Shown here piece by piece: positions 56,133-64,000 of a DNA stretch of 64,000 bases (position 1 is the first letter of the stretch; the number at the start of each line of letters is the position of its first letter). Origin of the DNA: Pedobacter sp. AJM (lineage in GTDB: Bacteria > Bacteroidota > Bacteroidia > Sphingobacteriales > Sphingobacteriaceae). The notes beneath the pieces are model-generated. The model did not search any database. It saw nothing but the letters and a program-made list of their open reading frames with translations, and was not told where the DNA came from. The DNA is taken from NCBI RefSeq assembly GCF_002197755.1, contig NZ_NHOT01000001.1, positions 310,001-374,000 on the forward strand, read 5' to 3'. The position numbers and the translations under genes were made by a program.

Positions 56133-57935
56133 ATGAGCAGTTTCGACCATAAAACAGCATTAACCGCTATTCCGCATAAACCAGGCGTTTACCAGTACTG
56201 GGATGCGGACGGAAAGTTAATGTACATTGGCAAGGCAAAAGACCTTCGAAATCGTGTGGGCTCCTACTTCAATACCGATAAGCAACAGTTTAATGGCAAA
56301 ACAAGAGTATTGGTTTCTAAGATCAGGAAAATCACTTTTACCATTGTTGATACTGAGATTGATGCCTGGTTGCTGGAAAACAGCCTTATTAAAAAGCATC
56401 AGCCTAAGTTTAACATCAACCTGAAAGACGATAAAACCTACCCCTGGATTATCGTAAAAAATGAACAATATCCCAGAATTTACTGGACCAGAAAGGTCAT
56501 TAAAGATGGTTCAACCTATTTTGGCCCCTATGGTTCCATTGGAATGATGCATACCATTTTAGATCTGATTAAGGAAACCTATCCGCTAAGAACATGCGCC
56601 TTACCCTTAAACGATAAAAATATTGCCGAGGGAAAATTTAAAGTTTGTTTAGAATACCAGATCGGAAATTGTAAAGGTCCGTGCCAGGCTTATCAAACAG
56701 AATCTGATTATGATAAAAACATAGGTGAAATTAAGGAGATTCTGAATGGAAAAATAGGCAATGTCATCCGTGATGTAAAAAGCATCATTAAATCAGCTTC
56801 AGAGGACTTAAATTTTGAGCTGGCACACCAATATTCCAGAAGGCTACAGGTTTTAGAAAAATACCAAAGTAAATCGACAGTTGTAAACAGTGCCATTACC
56901 AATGTAGATGTGGTGAGTATTGCTTCTGATGAACGCTATGCCTTTGTCAATTACCTTAAGGTGATGAACGGAACCATTATTCAAACCCAAACAATCGAAA
57001 TCAAAAAGCAGCTGGATGAAAGTGATGATGAATTATTAATTACGGCCATGCTGGAGTTCAGAACCAAATTTAACAGTACATCAAAGGAAATCATTGTACC
57101 ATTTGAACTTTCACTCGAGGATGAAAACCTGAAGTTTACCGTACCTAAGCTGGGTGAAAAAAAGAAGTTACTGGAACTTTCTCAAAAGAATGTGCTGTTC
57201 TTTAAAAAAGAAAAGCTGAATCAATATGAAAAGCTAAATCCAGATTTAAGGACTGACCGTATTCTTACCACCATTCAAAATGATTTACGGTTAACCCAAC
57301 TGCCAAAGCATATTGAGTGTTTTGATAATTCAAACTTTCAGGGCAAATATCCGGTTTCGGCCATTGTGGTGTTTAAAGATGCCAAGCCATCCAAAAAAGA
57401 TTACCGCCATTTTAACGTAAAAACAGTTGAAGGACCAAATGATTTTGCAACAATGGAAGAGGCTGTTTTTCGCCGCTATAGGCGCATGCTGGAGGAAGAT
57501 CAACCCTTACCCCAGCTCATCATTATTGATGGTGGTAAAGGACAGCTTTCATCTGCAGTGAAAAGCCTTAAATTGTTAGGAATAGAAAATAAAGTTACCG
57601 TGATTGGTATCGCCAAGAGACTGGAGGAATTATTCTATCCTGGTGATTCCTATCCCCTATATTTAGATAAGAAATCAGAAACCTTAAAAGTTATTCAGCA
57701 ACTTCGGGATGAAGCCCACAGGTTTGGTATCACCTTCCATAGGAAAAAGCGTGACCAAGGCACATTGAAAACCGAGCTTGAACAAATTGAAGGTATTGGC
57801 AAAACCACCGCTGATAAATTATTAACCCATTTTAAATCGGTTAAAAAGATTAAAGAAGCGACGGAAAAAGAGCTGGCAGAGATCCTGAACAAGAAACAGG
57901 TTATGACGCTGCTCAATCATTTCAAAGAAGTTTAA
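56133..57935 (+). CDS. uvrC: Excinuclease ABC subunit C
   Basis: Nucleotide excision repair endonuclease making both incisions, 600 residues. The GIY-YIG domain is PGVYQYWDADGKLMYIGKAK near residue 17, the UVR motif is LNFELAHQYSRRL near residue 230, the RNase H-like domain has ECFDNSNFQGKYPV and LIIIDGGKGQL, and two helix-hairpin-helix motifs close the chain with EGIGKTTADKLL. Cys cluster CALPLNDKNIAEGKFKVC may hold metal. It is a single gene. Confidence 0.96.
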   Translation: MSSFDHKTALTAIPHKPGVYQYWDADGKLMYIGKAKDLRNRVGSYFNTDKQQFNGKTRVLVSKIRKITFTIVDTEIDAWLLENSLIKKHQPKFNINLKDDKTYPWIIVKNEQYPRIYWTRKVIKDGSTYFGPYGSIGMMHTILDLIKETYPLRTCALPLNDKNIAEGKFKVCLEYQIGNCKGPCQAYQTESDYDKNIGEIKEILNGKIGNVIRDVKSIIKSASEDLNFELAHQYSRRLQVLEKYQSKSTVVNSAITNVDVVSIASDERYAFVNYLKVMNGTIIQTQTIEIKKQLDESDDELLITAMLEFRTKFNSTSKEIIVPFELSLEDENLKFTVPKLGEKKKLLELSQKNVLFFKKEKLNQYEKLNPDLRTDRILTTIQNDLRLTQLPKHIECFDNSNFQGKYPVSAIVVFKDAKPSKKDYRHFNVKTVEGPNDFATMEEAVFRRYRRMLEEDQPLPQLIIIDGGKGQLSSAVKSLKLLGIENKVTVIGIAKRLEELFYPGDSYPLYLDKKSETLKVIQQLRDEAHRFGITFHRKKRDQGTLKTELEQIEGIGKTTADKLLTHFKSVKKIKEATEKELAEILNKKQVMTLLNHFKEV

Positions 57936-58055
57936 TCATCGAACGAGTAGCCGTAGAAAAGATTAACATAATATTAATGTTTCCACAGTCTAGCTTCCAT
58001 ACTTTTTCTATAAATTGGGCATGTTAACACCAGCAAACATTCATCCCCGATTTAC

Positions 58056-58454
58056 ATGAATAACAACATCCTGGCTGCAATGACCAAGCTTTTATTGGGC
58101 ACATTGTACTTTACTGAAACAGAAAGCACTTTTACAGTGACCGACTGGGGTAAAATCCCGCCAACAGAATTATTATCCAAAATTGCAGCCCGACATCATT
58201 CTGATGCATCTCATTTAAAACAAATCAATCCTGCTGACTTTTTTGATCGTCTGGTATCGAAAGTGGATGCAGCTGATGCACCCATGGTTGAAAACGCGCA
58301 GAAAATCCAGAAGTTCTACACCTATTTAACGGAAAACCTCTCCAGTATCCAGGTAATCAGGGTAGAAGGCAACAGCAAAATTCCTGTACTTATTACCGGA
58401 TATCTCGCAGATGGCACCTGTGTGCTGATTGAAACGTTTGCAGTAGAAACCTAA
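58056..58454 (+). CDS. NuiA-like nuclease inhibitor
   Basis: A 132-residue cytosolic protein with no signal peptide. It resembles NuiA, the Anabaena inhibitor of nuclease NucA (PF07924): LLLGTLYFTETESTFTVTDW near the N-terminus, a middle segment with FFDRLV, and the end LADGTCVLIETFAVET close to the NuiA tail ending in VVET. The secreted nuclease of the NucA family lies 35 bases downstream. The inferred job is to protect the cell from any nuclease folded in the cytosol. Confidence 0.75.
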   Translation: MNNNILAAMTKLLLGTLYFTETESTFTVTDWGKIPPTELLSKIAARHHSDASHLKQINPADFFDRLVSKVDAADAPMVENAQKIQKFYTYLTENLSSIQVIRVEGNSKIPVLITGYLADGTCVLIETFAVET

Positions 58455-58489
58455 AATCAATCCCATCAATTACATACACCCCATTAAAA

Positions 58490-59866
58490 ATGAAAGCATT
58501 AAAAAAATTAAGCTTAATGGCCGTTTTGTGCCTTGGCCTTGCTGCCTGTAAAAAAGAAAATCAGGTTCAGCCAGAAACGGTTTTATTTGAACAAAAATTA
58601 AACAGTAAAGCAGTTGCATCCGGTGAGCAGTCTATCGTTGCCGGTTTTCCTGAAAATTTCGAATCCGGCAACAAAACCAGTTATACCACTGCTTCTGTAA
58701 CATTAGGCAGTGGCAGCTGGAGCCTGAACGATGCCCTGATTGGTAATCTTGCCGCTGACGCGAAAAATGGAAGTCAATCTGTACGCATACGCAACACCGG
58801 TATTTTGAGTATGAATTTCGATGTAAACGGTGCCGATGCAGTAAGTATTGCGCATGCCAGGTATGGCAGCGATGCCAGCAGTACCTGGCAGCTTTGGTAT
58901 TCAATCAATGGTGGTTCCAGCTGGCAGCAATCGGGCAGTACAGTTACCAGCAGCAGTAGCACATTGTCTACCATAACTTTTAACACGGCAATTTCTGGTA
59001 ATGTTCGTTTTCAGATCCGCAAAATCAGTGGCGGTACAGCGCGGATAAATATAGATGATGTCAGCATTTCTACTGGTGACGGCGGTACCACAAACCCACC
59101 TACCACAACCCCGGGCGATAATAGTTACCTTTTACTTGGAAACCCAAGTAATGCTGTTGCCAGTATATCAAATCCTGAAAATTACTTAATGGAACGCACC
59201 TACTATACCAGTTCTTACAGCAAAAGCAGGGCCACTCCAAATTGGGTAAGCTGGCATATCGGATCATCTGATTTAGGTTCTGCATCACGCCAGGATGATT
59301 TCAGATCTGATAACACTTTACCTTCAGGCTGGTACGAAGTATCAAACAGCAGTTATTCAGGTTCGGGTTTTGACCGCGGTCATAATTGCCCTTCGGCAGA
59401 CAGAACATCTTCAGTTACCGCAAATTCTTCTACTTTTTTAATGAGTAATATGATGCCACAGGCACCTAATAATAACCAGGGTCCATGGGCTGATCTCGAA
59501 AACTATACCCGTTCATTGGTGACAGCAGGTAATGAGGTTTATGTAATTTGCGGTTCTTATGGATCAGGCGGTACAGGAAGCAATGGCGGCATTACCTATA
59601 CTATTGATAATGGCCGGGTAAATGTACCATCCAACACCTGGAAAGTGATTGTTGTATTACCAAATGGCAACAACGATTTAAATCGGATAACATCTACCAC
59701 AAGGGTAATTACCGTAAATATGCCAAATACAAATGGCTTAAATACCAACTGGAAAACTTATCGTACAACTGTTAATTCGATAGAAACGGCAACAGGTTAT
59801 GATCTTTTATCAAACGTGCCTACAGCTATTCAAAATGCAATTGAATCTGTAACGGATAACCAATAG
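58490..59866 (+). CDS. DNA/RNA non-specific endonuclease, lipoprotein (NucA-type)
   Basis: Surface lipoprotein of 458 residues. The lipobox LAAC places the modified Cys at residue 20. Residues about 50-195 form a jelly-roll domain (NFESGNKTSYTTASVTLG, TARINIDDVSIST), a linker rich in Thr, Gly and Pro follows, and residues about 212-458 are the beta-beta-alpha-metal nuclease: FDRGHNCPSADRTS at 294-307 with the catalytic His298, and MSNMMPQAPNNNQGPWADL with the metal-binding Asn. It degrades nucleic acid outside the cell, probably for phosphate and nucleotide uptake. It follows the NuiA-like gene in one operon. Confidence 0.93.
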   Translation: MKALKKLSLMAVLCLGLAACKKENQVQPETVLFEQKLNSKAVASGEQSIVAGFPENFESGNKTSYTTASVTLGSGSWSLNDALIGNLAADAKNGSQSVRIRNTGILSMNFDVNGADAVSIAHARYGSDASSTWQLWYSINGGSSWQQSGSTVTSSSSTLSTITFNTAISGNVRFQIRKISGGTARINIDDVSISTGDGGTTNPPTTTPGDNSYLLLGNPSNAVASISNPENYLMERTYYTSSYSKSRATPNWVSWHIGSSDLGSASRQDDFRSDNTLPSGWYEVSNSSYSGSGFDRGHNCPSADRTSSVTANSSTFLMSNMMPQAPNNNQGPWADLENYTRSLVTAGNEVYVICGSYGSGGTGSNGGITYTIDNGRVNVPSNTWKVIVVLPNGNNDLNRITSTTRVITVNMPNTNGLNTNWKTYRTTVNSIETATGYDLLSNVPTAIQNAIESVTDNQ

Positions 59867-59978
59867 CGATCTTTATGGATCGGAGAAATGAAAGCATATC
59901 AAATAATGCTAAAAAATGAGTTCATTTCTATTCACTAAATCTTTATCTGAAAACGAGATAAGCGTGAAACAAAAAAGA

Positions 59979-59996
59979 CTTCGAAAATTTTCGAAG
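59979..59996 (+). terminator. Bidirectional terminator after the nuclease gene
   Basis: CTTCGAAAATTTTCGAAG is a perfect palindrome with an A run on its left and a T run on its right, so it can stop transcription from both sides. Confidence 0.85.
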
Positions 59997-60007
59997 CCTT
60001 TTTTGTT

Positions 60008-60292
60008 TTAATATTCCCAAAGTCCCTGTTCGTAATCCAGAACAGACTTTTTAATTCTTTCAGACTCGTATAACCTTTGTTTTGGGTCTGCAATGATATC
60101 CCGAAGCTTGTCATCACCTGGATTAGATTCTTTAACGATGTAGCTGCTAAATAAACGACGAATAAAGAAATCATCGAAACTCAAAGTACAGGCATCGTTA
60201 TTGGTGTTTACCAAACGTTTCTTGGTTAAGATTTCCCTGGCCCTTTGGATTGATGGCGTCCTTCGGTAAAGCCTCTGCTTTGTTAAAGTTGG
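60008..60292 (-). pseudogene. Gene remnant, C-terminal fragment of unknown protein
   Basis: An open frame on the minus strand ends at 60008, right at the terminator, as a normal gene would. The first in-frame start is TTG at 60214 and there is no ATG; the frame opens at 60292. The composition is protein-like (FSSYIVKESNPGDDKLRD, ERIKKSVLDYEQGLWEY) but no upstream continuation is visible. I cannot name the family. It may be the tail of a decayed gene or a small gene with a TTG start. Confidence 0.35.
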
Positions 60293-60400
60293 TTAGCAAA
60301 CGTAGAAAAACCCTAGCGTAAAGGAGATGTTAACCCGATAGTTTGAAAGACTGAAATTAACGATCTTAATCATCTTAAGAAATTACAAGCGCCCTGTTTA

Positions 60401-60434
60401 TTTGTAATAATTTAACCAACTCGTCTTAACTTAG
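60401..60434 (+). promoter_or_regulatory. Possible promoter of the biotin operon
   Basis: TTTG at 60401-60404 is followed after 22 bases by TAACTTAG (60427-60434), one mismatch from TAnnTTTG. No paired BirA-type operator (TTGTTAACC...GGTTAACAA) was recognised in this region. Confidence 0.35.
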
Positions 60435-60466
60435 CAGCATTTGCTTTTCTTTCAGCACCAATAAAC

Positions 60467-61186
60467 TTGCGAAAGGAATTTCAACCGGACCACCCAAATT
60501 ATCAAAACTGGCCCAATACAACCATCCGGCAATCCATTATTTTTGGTGCAAATCAAAAACAAATGGAATTCTGCCATCTTCTTGAGAAAATAACTGGAGA
60601 CAATAAAATCCATGCCAAATGGCTTAATACCCTATCTTTCATGGAGAATGCTGGAGCACGAAAAATTTCAGCATGTGAACATCCAAACACTGTAAGTTTA
60701 GTTCAACTAAAACATGCTTGTGAAGAACATCGCCACGCCTATTATCTCAAAAAACAGATTGGTAAGTTGGGTAATTTGCTGTGCAGCACTTATAAACAAC
60801 ATGAACTACTGGCACCTGTTGCAACACAACAATACCTTCATGCGCTTGATATTAAAGCTTGCAGGTATTTACAACATCACTTCAATTTAACAAAGGAAGA
60901 ATTGAAATATGCTGCCTATCTCTTTGTAACCTATGCAATTGAAGTTCGTGCCGATGAATTATACCCCATTTATCAAGATGTTCTTACCAAAATGGCCTCA
61001 AAAATTATGGTAAAATCAATCATTATGGAAGAAGAAGGACACCTGGAAGAAATGATTGAACAACTTAATGGGTTTTCTGAAGATTGGAGAACCCATGCAG
61101 AACACATCTTACAGATGGAAACAGAACTGCACACCCGGTGGATCAATGCCATTATTGATGAATTAAAGCCATTTAACCATGCTTAA
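60467..61186 (+). CDS. Ferritin-like predicted diiron protein at the head of the biotin operon
   Basis: A 239-residue soluble, helical protein I cannot assign to a named family. Four spaced carboxylate sites have the ferritin-like diiron pattern: Glu60 in SFMENAGARK, Glu87-x-x-His90 in CEEHRHAYY, Glu159 in YAIEVRADE, and Glu189-x-x-His192 in MEEEGHLEEM. Spacings of 27 and 30 residues within each pair fit a four-helix bundle. Its stop overlaps the bioF start by eight bases, so it is translationally coupled. The start is TTG at 60467 or ATG at 60563; the first fits better because the extra residues look coding. A role in biotin synthesis is inferred only from position. Confidence 0.7.
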   Translation: MRKEFQPDHPNYQNWPNTTIRQSIIFGANQKQMEFCHLLEKITGDNKIHAKWLNTLSFMENAGARKISACEHPNTVSLVQLKHACEEHRHAYYLKKQIGKLGNLLCSTYKQHELLAPVATQQYLHALDIKACRYLQHHFNLTKEELKYAAYLFVTYAIEVRADELYPIYQDVLTKMASKIMVKSIIMEEEGHLEEMIEQLNGFSEDWRTHAEHILQMETELHTRWINAIIDELKPFNHA

Positions 61187-62288
61187 AAGTTTTGATCGTT
61201 TTCAGGCAGATCTTAATCAAAGAAAAACTGAAGGAACTTTGAGGATATTAAAACCAAAGGCAACCGGAGTAGATTTCTATTCAAACGATTACCTCGGATT
61301 TGCGAGAAATACAAAGCTTCAAAATTTACTACTGCAACAAATCATCGCCAGCCCCCAATTATTATCGGGAAGTACAGGTTCCAGGCTGATAAGCGGAAAC
61401 AGTGCTGACGTGACGGAAACAGAAAAATTTATCGCAAATGCACATCAATACGAATCTGCATTATTATGCTCCTCCGGATATGAAGCCAACCTAGCCTTAT
61501 TTTCTACATTGCCTGAACGGCATGACTCTGTTATTGTTGATGAAAAGATCCACCGTTCTGTGCACGATGCCTGTAAAATGTCTCATGCCAAAAAAATAAA
61601 GTTTAATCATAATCAGCCTGAACATTTAGAACATATTTTAAAAAGGCAAAACGGGAGTTGCTATGTTGCAATAGAGAGTCTGTATTCGATGGATGGCGAC
61701 ATTGCACCTATTCAGGAAATTTCCAGAATTACAGAAAAGTATGGTGCTTTCCTGATTGTTGATGAAGCACATGCTTTTGGAGTTTTAGGCTATGGATTGG
61801 TTGATCGATATCAGCTTCAGCATAAAACTTTGGCAACCGTTATCACCTACGGGAAAGCGCTGGGCGCACATGGCGCAGCTATTTTATGTAATAAACTGAT
61901 CAAATCTTATCTCGTCAATTTTGCTTCTCCTTTTATCTATACCACCTCCGCTCCAAACCTCCATTGGATGGCGATAAAAACCGGCTATGACTTTTTGAAA
62001 ACAGAGGCTGATTCGTTATTAAAACTTCAGGATAACATTAAAATTTTCCGGGAGCAGAAATTATCAGCTCCATCAGCAGAAAACAGTCCCATTCAAGCTG
62101 TTCTCATTCCGGATTGTAATCGATTAAAACGCCTGCAGCAAACGCTATCAGATGAAGATTTTTTGACCTATGCGGTTTACAGTCCGACTGTAAAACAAGG
62201 TACAGAACGCCTGCGAATCTGTATTCATAGTTTTAATACAGAAAGGGAAATTACCGCACTTACCAGCATGATCAGAAAATTTAGATAA
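61179..62288 (+). CDS. bioF: 8-amino-7-oxononanoate synthase
   Basis: PLP enzyme condensing pimeloyl-ACP (or -CoA) with alanine, the first step of the biotin ring pathway, 369 residues. The PLP lysine is in VITYGKALGAHGAAIL near residue 228; the cofactor Asp lies in LIVDEAHAFGVLG, and FYSNDYLGFARN and GSTGSRLISGN bind substrate. The start overlaps the ferritin-like gene by eight bases. Confidence 0.95.
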   Translation: MLKSFDRFQADLNQRKTEGTLRILKPKATGVDFYSNDYLGFARNTKLQNLLLQQIIASPQLLSGSTGSRLISGNSADVTETEKFIANAHQYESALLCSSGYEANLALFSTLPERHDSVIVDEKIHRSVHDACKMSHAKKIKFNHNQPEHLEHILKRQNGSCYVAIESLYSMDGDIAPIQEISRITEKYGAFLIVDEAHAFGVLGYGLVDRYQLQHKTLATVITYGKALGAHGAAILCNKLIKSYLVNFASPFIYTTSAPNLHWMAIKTGYDFLKTEADSLLKLQDNIKIFREQKLSAPSAENSPIQAVLIPDCNRLKRLQQTLSDEDFLTYAVYSPTVKQGTERLRICIHSFNTEREITALTSMIRKFR

Positions 62289-62322
62289 CAAAAATTAAAA
62301 ACAGTTTTACCAGGTAAAAAAC

Positions 62323-62931
62323 ATGAAATTATTCATCACCGGAATAGGGACAGAAGTAGGAAAAACAATCTGTGCAGCCATCCTAACGAAATATTTTAAT
62401 GCCACTTATTGGAAACCCATCCAATCTGGCGATCTGGATCATACCGACAGCATGAAGATTAAAGCATGGGCAGGTGAATATGTGATCATCAACCCCGAAA
62501 AATATCTCCTGAAACTTGCAGCATCACCACATCAATCTGCTGCCAAAGAAGGAATCTCAATTCACACAAATGACTTTGTACTCCCTGAAAATTCTGAACG
62601 CCTCATTATAGAAGGTGCAGGAGGATTAATGGTTCCGATTTCTGATCACGAATTTATGATCGATCTAATTGTAAAATTAGACCTTCCTGCTGCACTGGTA
62701 GTAAAAAATTACCTGGGTTGTATCAACCACAGTTTATTATCAATAATGGCCATAAACCAAAGAAAAATTAAGCTGCAATATTTGATTTTAAATGGAAGTT
62801 TCCCCGAAGCTACCGAACGGGTTATCTGCAATTTTATAGGAGCCGAAACGAAAATTATAAAAATTCCCCACATCAAAAAAATCTCAGAACAAAGCATAGA
62901 AAGTATATCAAAAAAAATTGAAAATTTATGA
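62323..62931 (+). CDS. bioD: Dethiobiotin synthase
   Basis: ATP-dependent ring closure of 7,8-diaminononanoate with CO2, 202 residues. The P-loop GIGTEVGKTICAAIL is at residues 6-20, followed by the conserved KPIQSGD and EGAGGLMVPIS near residue 95. Its stop overlaps the start of bioB by four bases (ATGA). Confidence 0.94.
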   Translation: MKLFITGIGTEVGKTICAAILTKYFNATYWKPIQSGDLDHTDSMKIKAWAGEYVIINPEKYLLKLAASPHQSAAKEGISIHTNDFVLPENSERLIIEGAGGLMVPISDHEFMIDLIVKLDLPAALVVKNYLGCINHSLLSIMAINQRKIKLQYLILNGSFPEATERVICNFIGAETKIIKIPHIKKISEQSIESISKKIENL

Positions 62932-63917
62932 TAACGAATCAGAAAACAATCGTTAGAAACAACTGGACTAAAGGTGAAATAGAAGAAATCTACCATTTAC
63001 CCTTATTGGACCTTATTTATAAAGCCGCCACCGTACACCGTGAATGGCATAATGCGCAAGAAATACAAATCTCTACCTTACTATCTATAAAAACAGGTGG
63101 CTGTCCGGAAGATTGTTCTTATTGCGGACAGGCTGCCAGGTACCATACTAATATTAAAGTTCAGGCTCTATTACCTACAGAAACCGTAATTGCACATGCC
63201 CAAAAAGCAAAAGAAAGTGGTTCCTCTCGTTTTTGTATGGCTGCCGCCTGGAGAGAAGTAAGAAATAATAGCGATTTTGATCAGGTAATCGATATGGTGA
63301 AAGGTATTAACGAACTCGGTTTGGAAGTGTGCTGCACCCTGGGTATGCTAACCGAAGAACAGGCCATCCGGCTCCAGCAAGCAGGTTTGTATGCCTATAA
63401 TCATAACCTGGATACATCAGAACAATATTATCAGGAGATTATATCGACCAGAACTTTTGATCATAGAATTAGCACCATCAATAACGTTAGAAAAGCTGGC
63501 ATCACCGTTTGTTCCGGAGGAATTATCGGGCTTGGAGAAACCCACCAGGATAGAATTTCTATGTTATTAACATTAGCAACAATGCCACAGCACCCCGAAT
63601 CTGTTCCCATTAATGCACTAGCCAGGGTACAGGGAACGCCGCTTGAAAATAACGAAAAAACAGATACCTGGGAAATGGTAAGAATGATCGCAACCGCAAG
63701 AATGATAATGCCTGCATCAATGGTTCGCCTGAGTGCCGGAAGAATTGAAATGACGGCGTTTGAGCAGGCCTGGTGTTTTATGGCTGGAGCAAATTCCATT
63801 TTTACCGGCGAAAGGGAAACTTTACTCGTAACACCTAATCCAGGTGTTTTAGAAGACATGCAAATGCTGCAAACCTTAGGTCTAAAGCCCATGAAAGTGG
63901 AAAAAGCTACCCTTTAA
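62928..63917 (+). CDS. bioB: Biotin synthase
   Basis: Radical SAM enzyme inserting sulfur into dethiobiotin, 329 residues. The [4Fe-4S] motif CxxxCxxC is in GGCPEDCSYCGQAARYHT near residue 58. The conserved CSGGIIGLGET and RLSAGRIEM segments follow (the Arg and other residues hold the [2Fe-2S] cluster used as sulfur donor). It is coupled to bioD by a four-base overlap. Confidence 0.97.
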   Translation: MITNQKTIVRNNWTKGEIEEIYHLPLLDLIYKAATVHREWHNAQEIQISTLLSIKTGGCPEDCSYCGQAARYHTNIKVQALLPTETVIAHAQKAKESGSSRFCMAAAWREVRNNSDFDQVIDMVKGINELGLEVCCTLGMLTEEQAIRLQQAGLYAYNHNLDTSEQYYQEIISTRTFDHRISTINNVRKAGITVCSGGIIGLGETHQDRISMLLTLATMPQHPESVPINALARVQGTPLENNEKTDTWEMVRMIATARMIMPASMVRLSAGRIEMTAFEQAWCFMAGANSIFTGERETLLVTPNPGVLEDMQMLQTLGLKPMKVEKATL

Positions 63918-63967
63918 ATAAGAAATACAGCATCTATCATTATGGGAAAATTATCAATAAAATGCTT

Positions 63968-64000
63968 ATGAATTTAAGAGAACGAGACCGGGCCGTTAAC
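63968..64000 (+). CDS. bioA: Start of probable bioA, cut by window edge
   Basis: Only eleven codons are present: MNLRERDRAVN. This fits the N-terminus of adenosylmethionine-8-amino-7-oxononanoate aminotransferase, whose first residues often read LxxRDxxxxWHPYTQ. It follows bioB after 50 bases and completes the expected set with bioF, bioD and bioB. The identity needs the sequence beyond the window. Confidence 0.6.
   Translation, partial: MNLRERDRAVN

Noticed and set aside
60361..60466. BirA operator before the biotin operon
   Set aside because: ttgtaataatttaaccaac only partly resembles one half site; no second half at the right spacing was found.

Overview
The window looks like chromosomal DNA of an aerobic Bacteroidota bacterium, most likely Sphingobacteriaceae (Pedobacter or a close relative). 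This rests on the gliding lipoprotein GldB, a PorW/SprE-like type IX secretion lipoprotein, FabV, many short secreted proteins ending in -AQ or lipidated at C-K-K, a periplasmic N-terminal extension on F-ATPase subunit a, the near absence of Shine-Dalgarno sites, and promoter-like TAnnTTTG words. I saw no rRNA, tRNA, CRISPR array, prophage or classical insertion sequence. About 62 protein genes are supported, two of them cut by the window edges.

Layout. 1-13 kb: the start of dihydrolipoamide dehydrogenase, a HAD phosphatase, a phytase-like lipoprotein, twin CocE/NonD hydrolases followed by an M1 peptidase, and envelope proteins. 13-24 kb: fabV, a cold-shock-domain protein with a strong structured 3' end, a SIMPL protein, serS diverging from rsmI, lnt and lspA for lipoprotein maturation, an M57 protease and OsmC. 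24-35 kb: nadE, a beta-barrel protein, gldB, patatin, an astacin-like protease with an omptin-like barrel protein behind it, comB, gcvT, a glycosyltransferase and rnhB. 35-44 kb: a GxxExxY protein between inverted motif arrays, an overlapping permease/GT2/flippase operon, ruvC, a DUF4349 protein, an e(P4)-type phosphatase, and an AAA/DUF4143 ATPase behind a 32-bp tandem dyad array. 44.6-50.8 kb: the F-ATPase operon for gamma, alpha, delta, b, c, a and two accessory membrane proteins (beta and epsilon are not in this cluster). 50.9-60 kb: porW/sprE-like, PBP1A, uvrC, and a NuiA-like inhibitor followed by a secreted nuclease. 60.4-64 kb: a biotin operon of an unknown ferritin-like protein, bioF, bioD, bioB and the start of bioA.

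The most interesting material: (1) the predicted diiron ferritin-like protein that is translationally coupled to bioF; (2) the nuclease and NuiA-like inhibitor pair; (3) a family of intergenic hairpins whose arms are built from 7-base words, with different words at different loci, concentrated in the ATP synthase operon; a PD-(D/E)XK-type GxxExxY gene framed by inverted arrays of a short motif may be related; (4) the dyad array upstream of the AAA/DUF4143 ATPase; (5) an omptin-like barrel lacking half of its catalytic residues. All functional assignments are by reading motifs and family resemblance; no database search was run.
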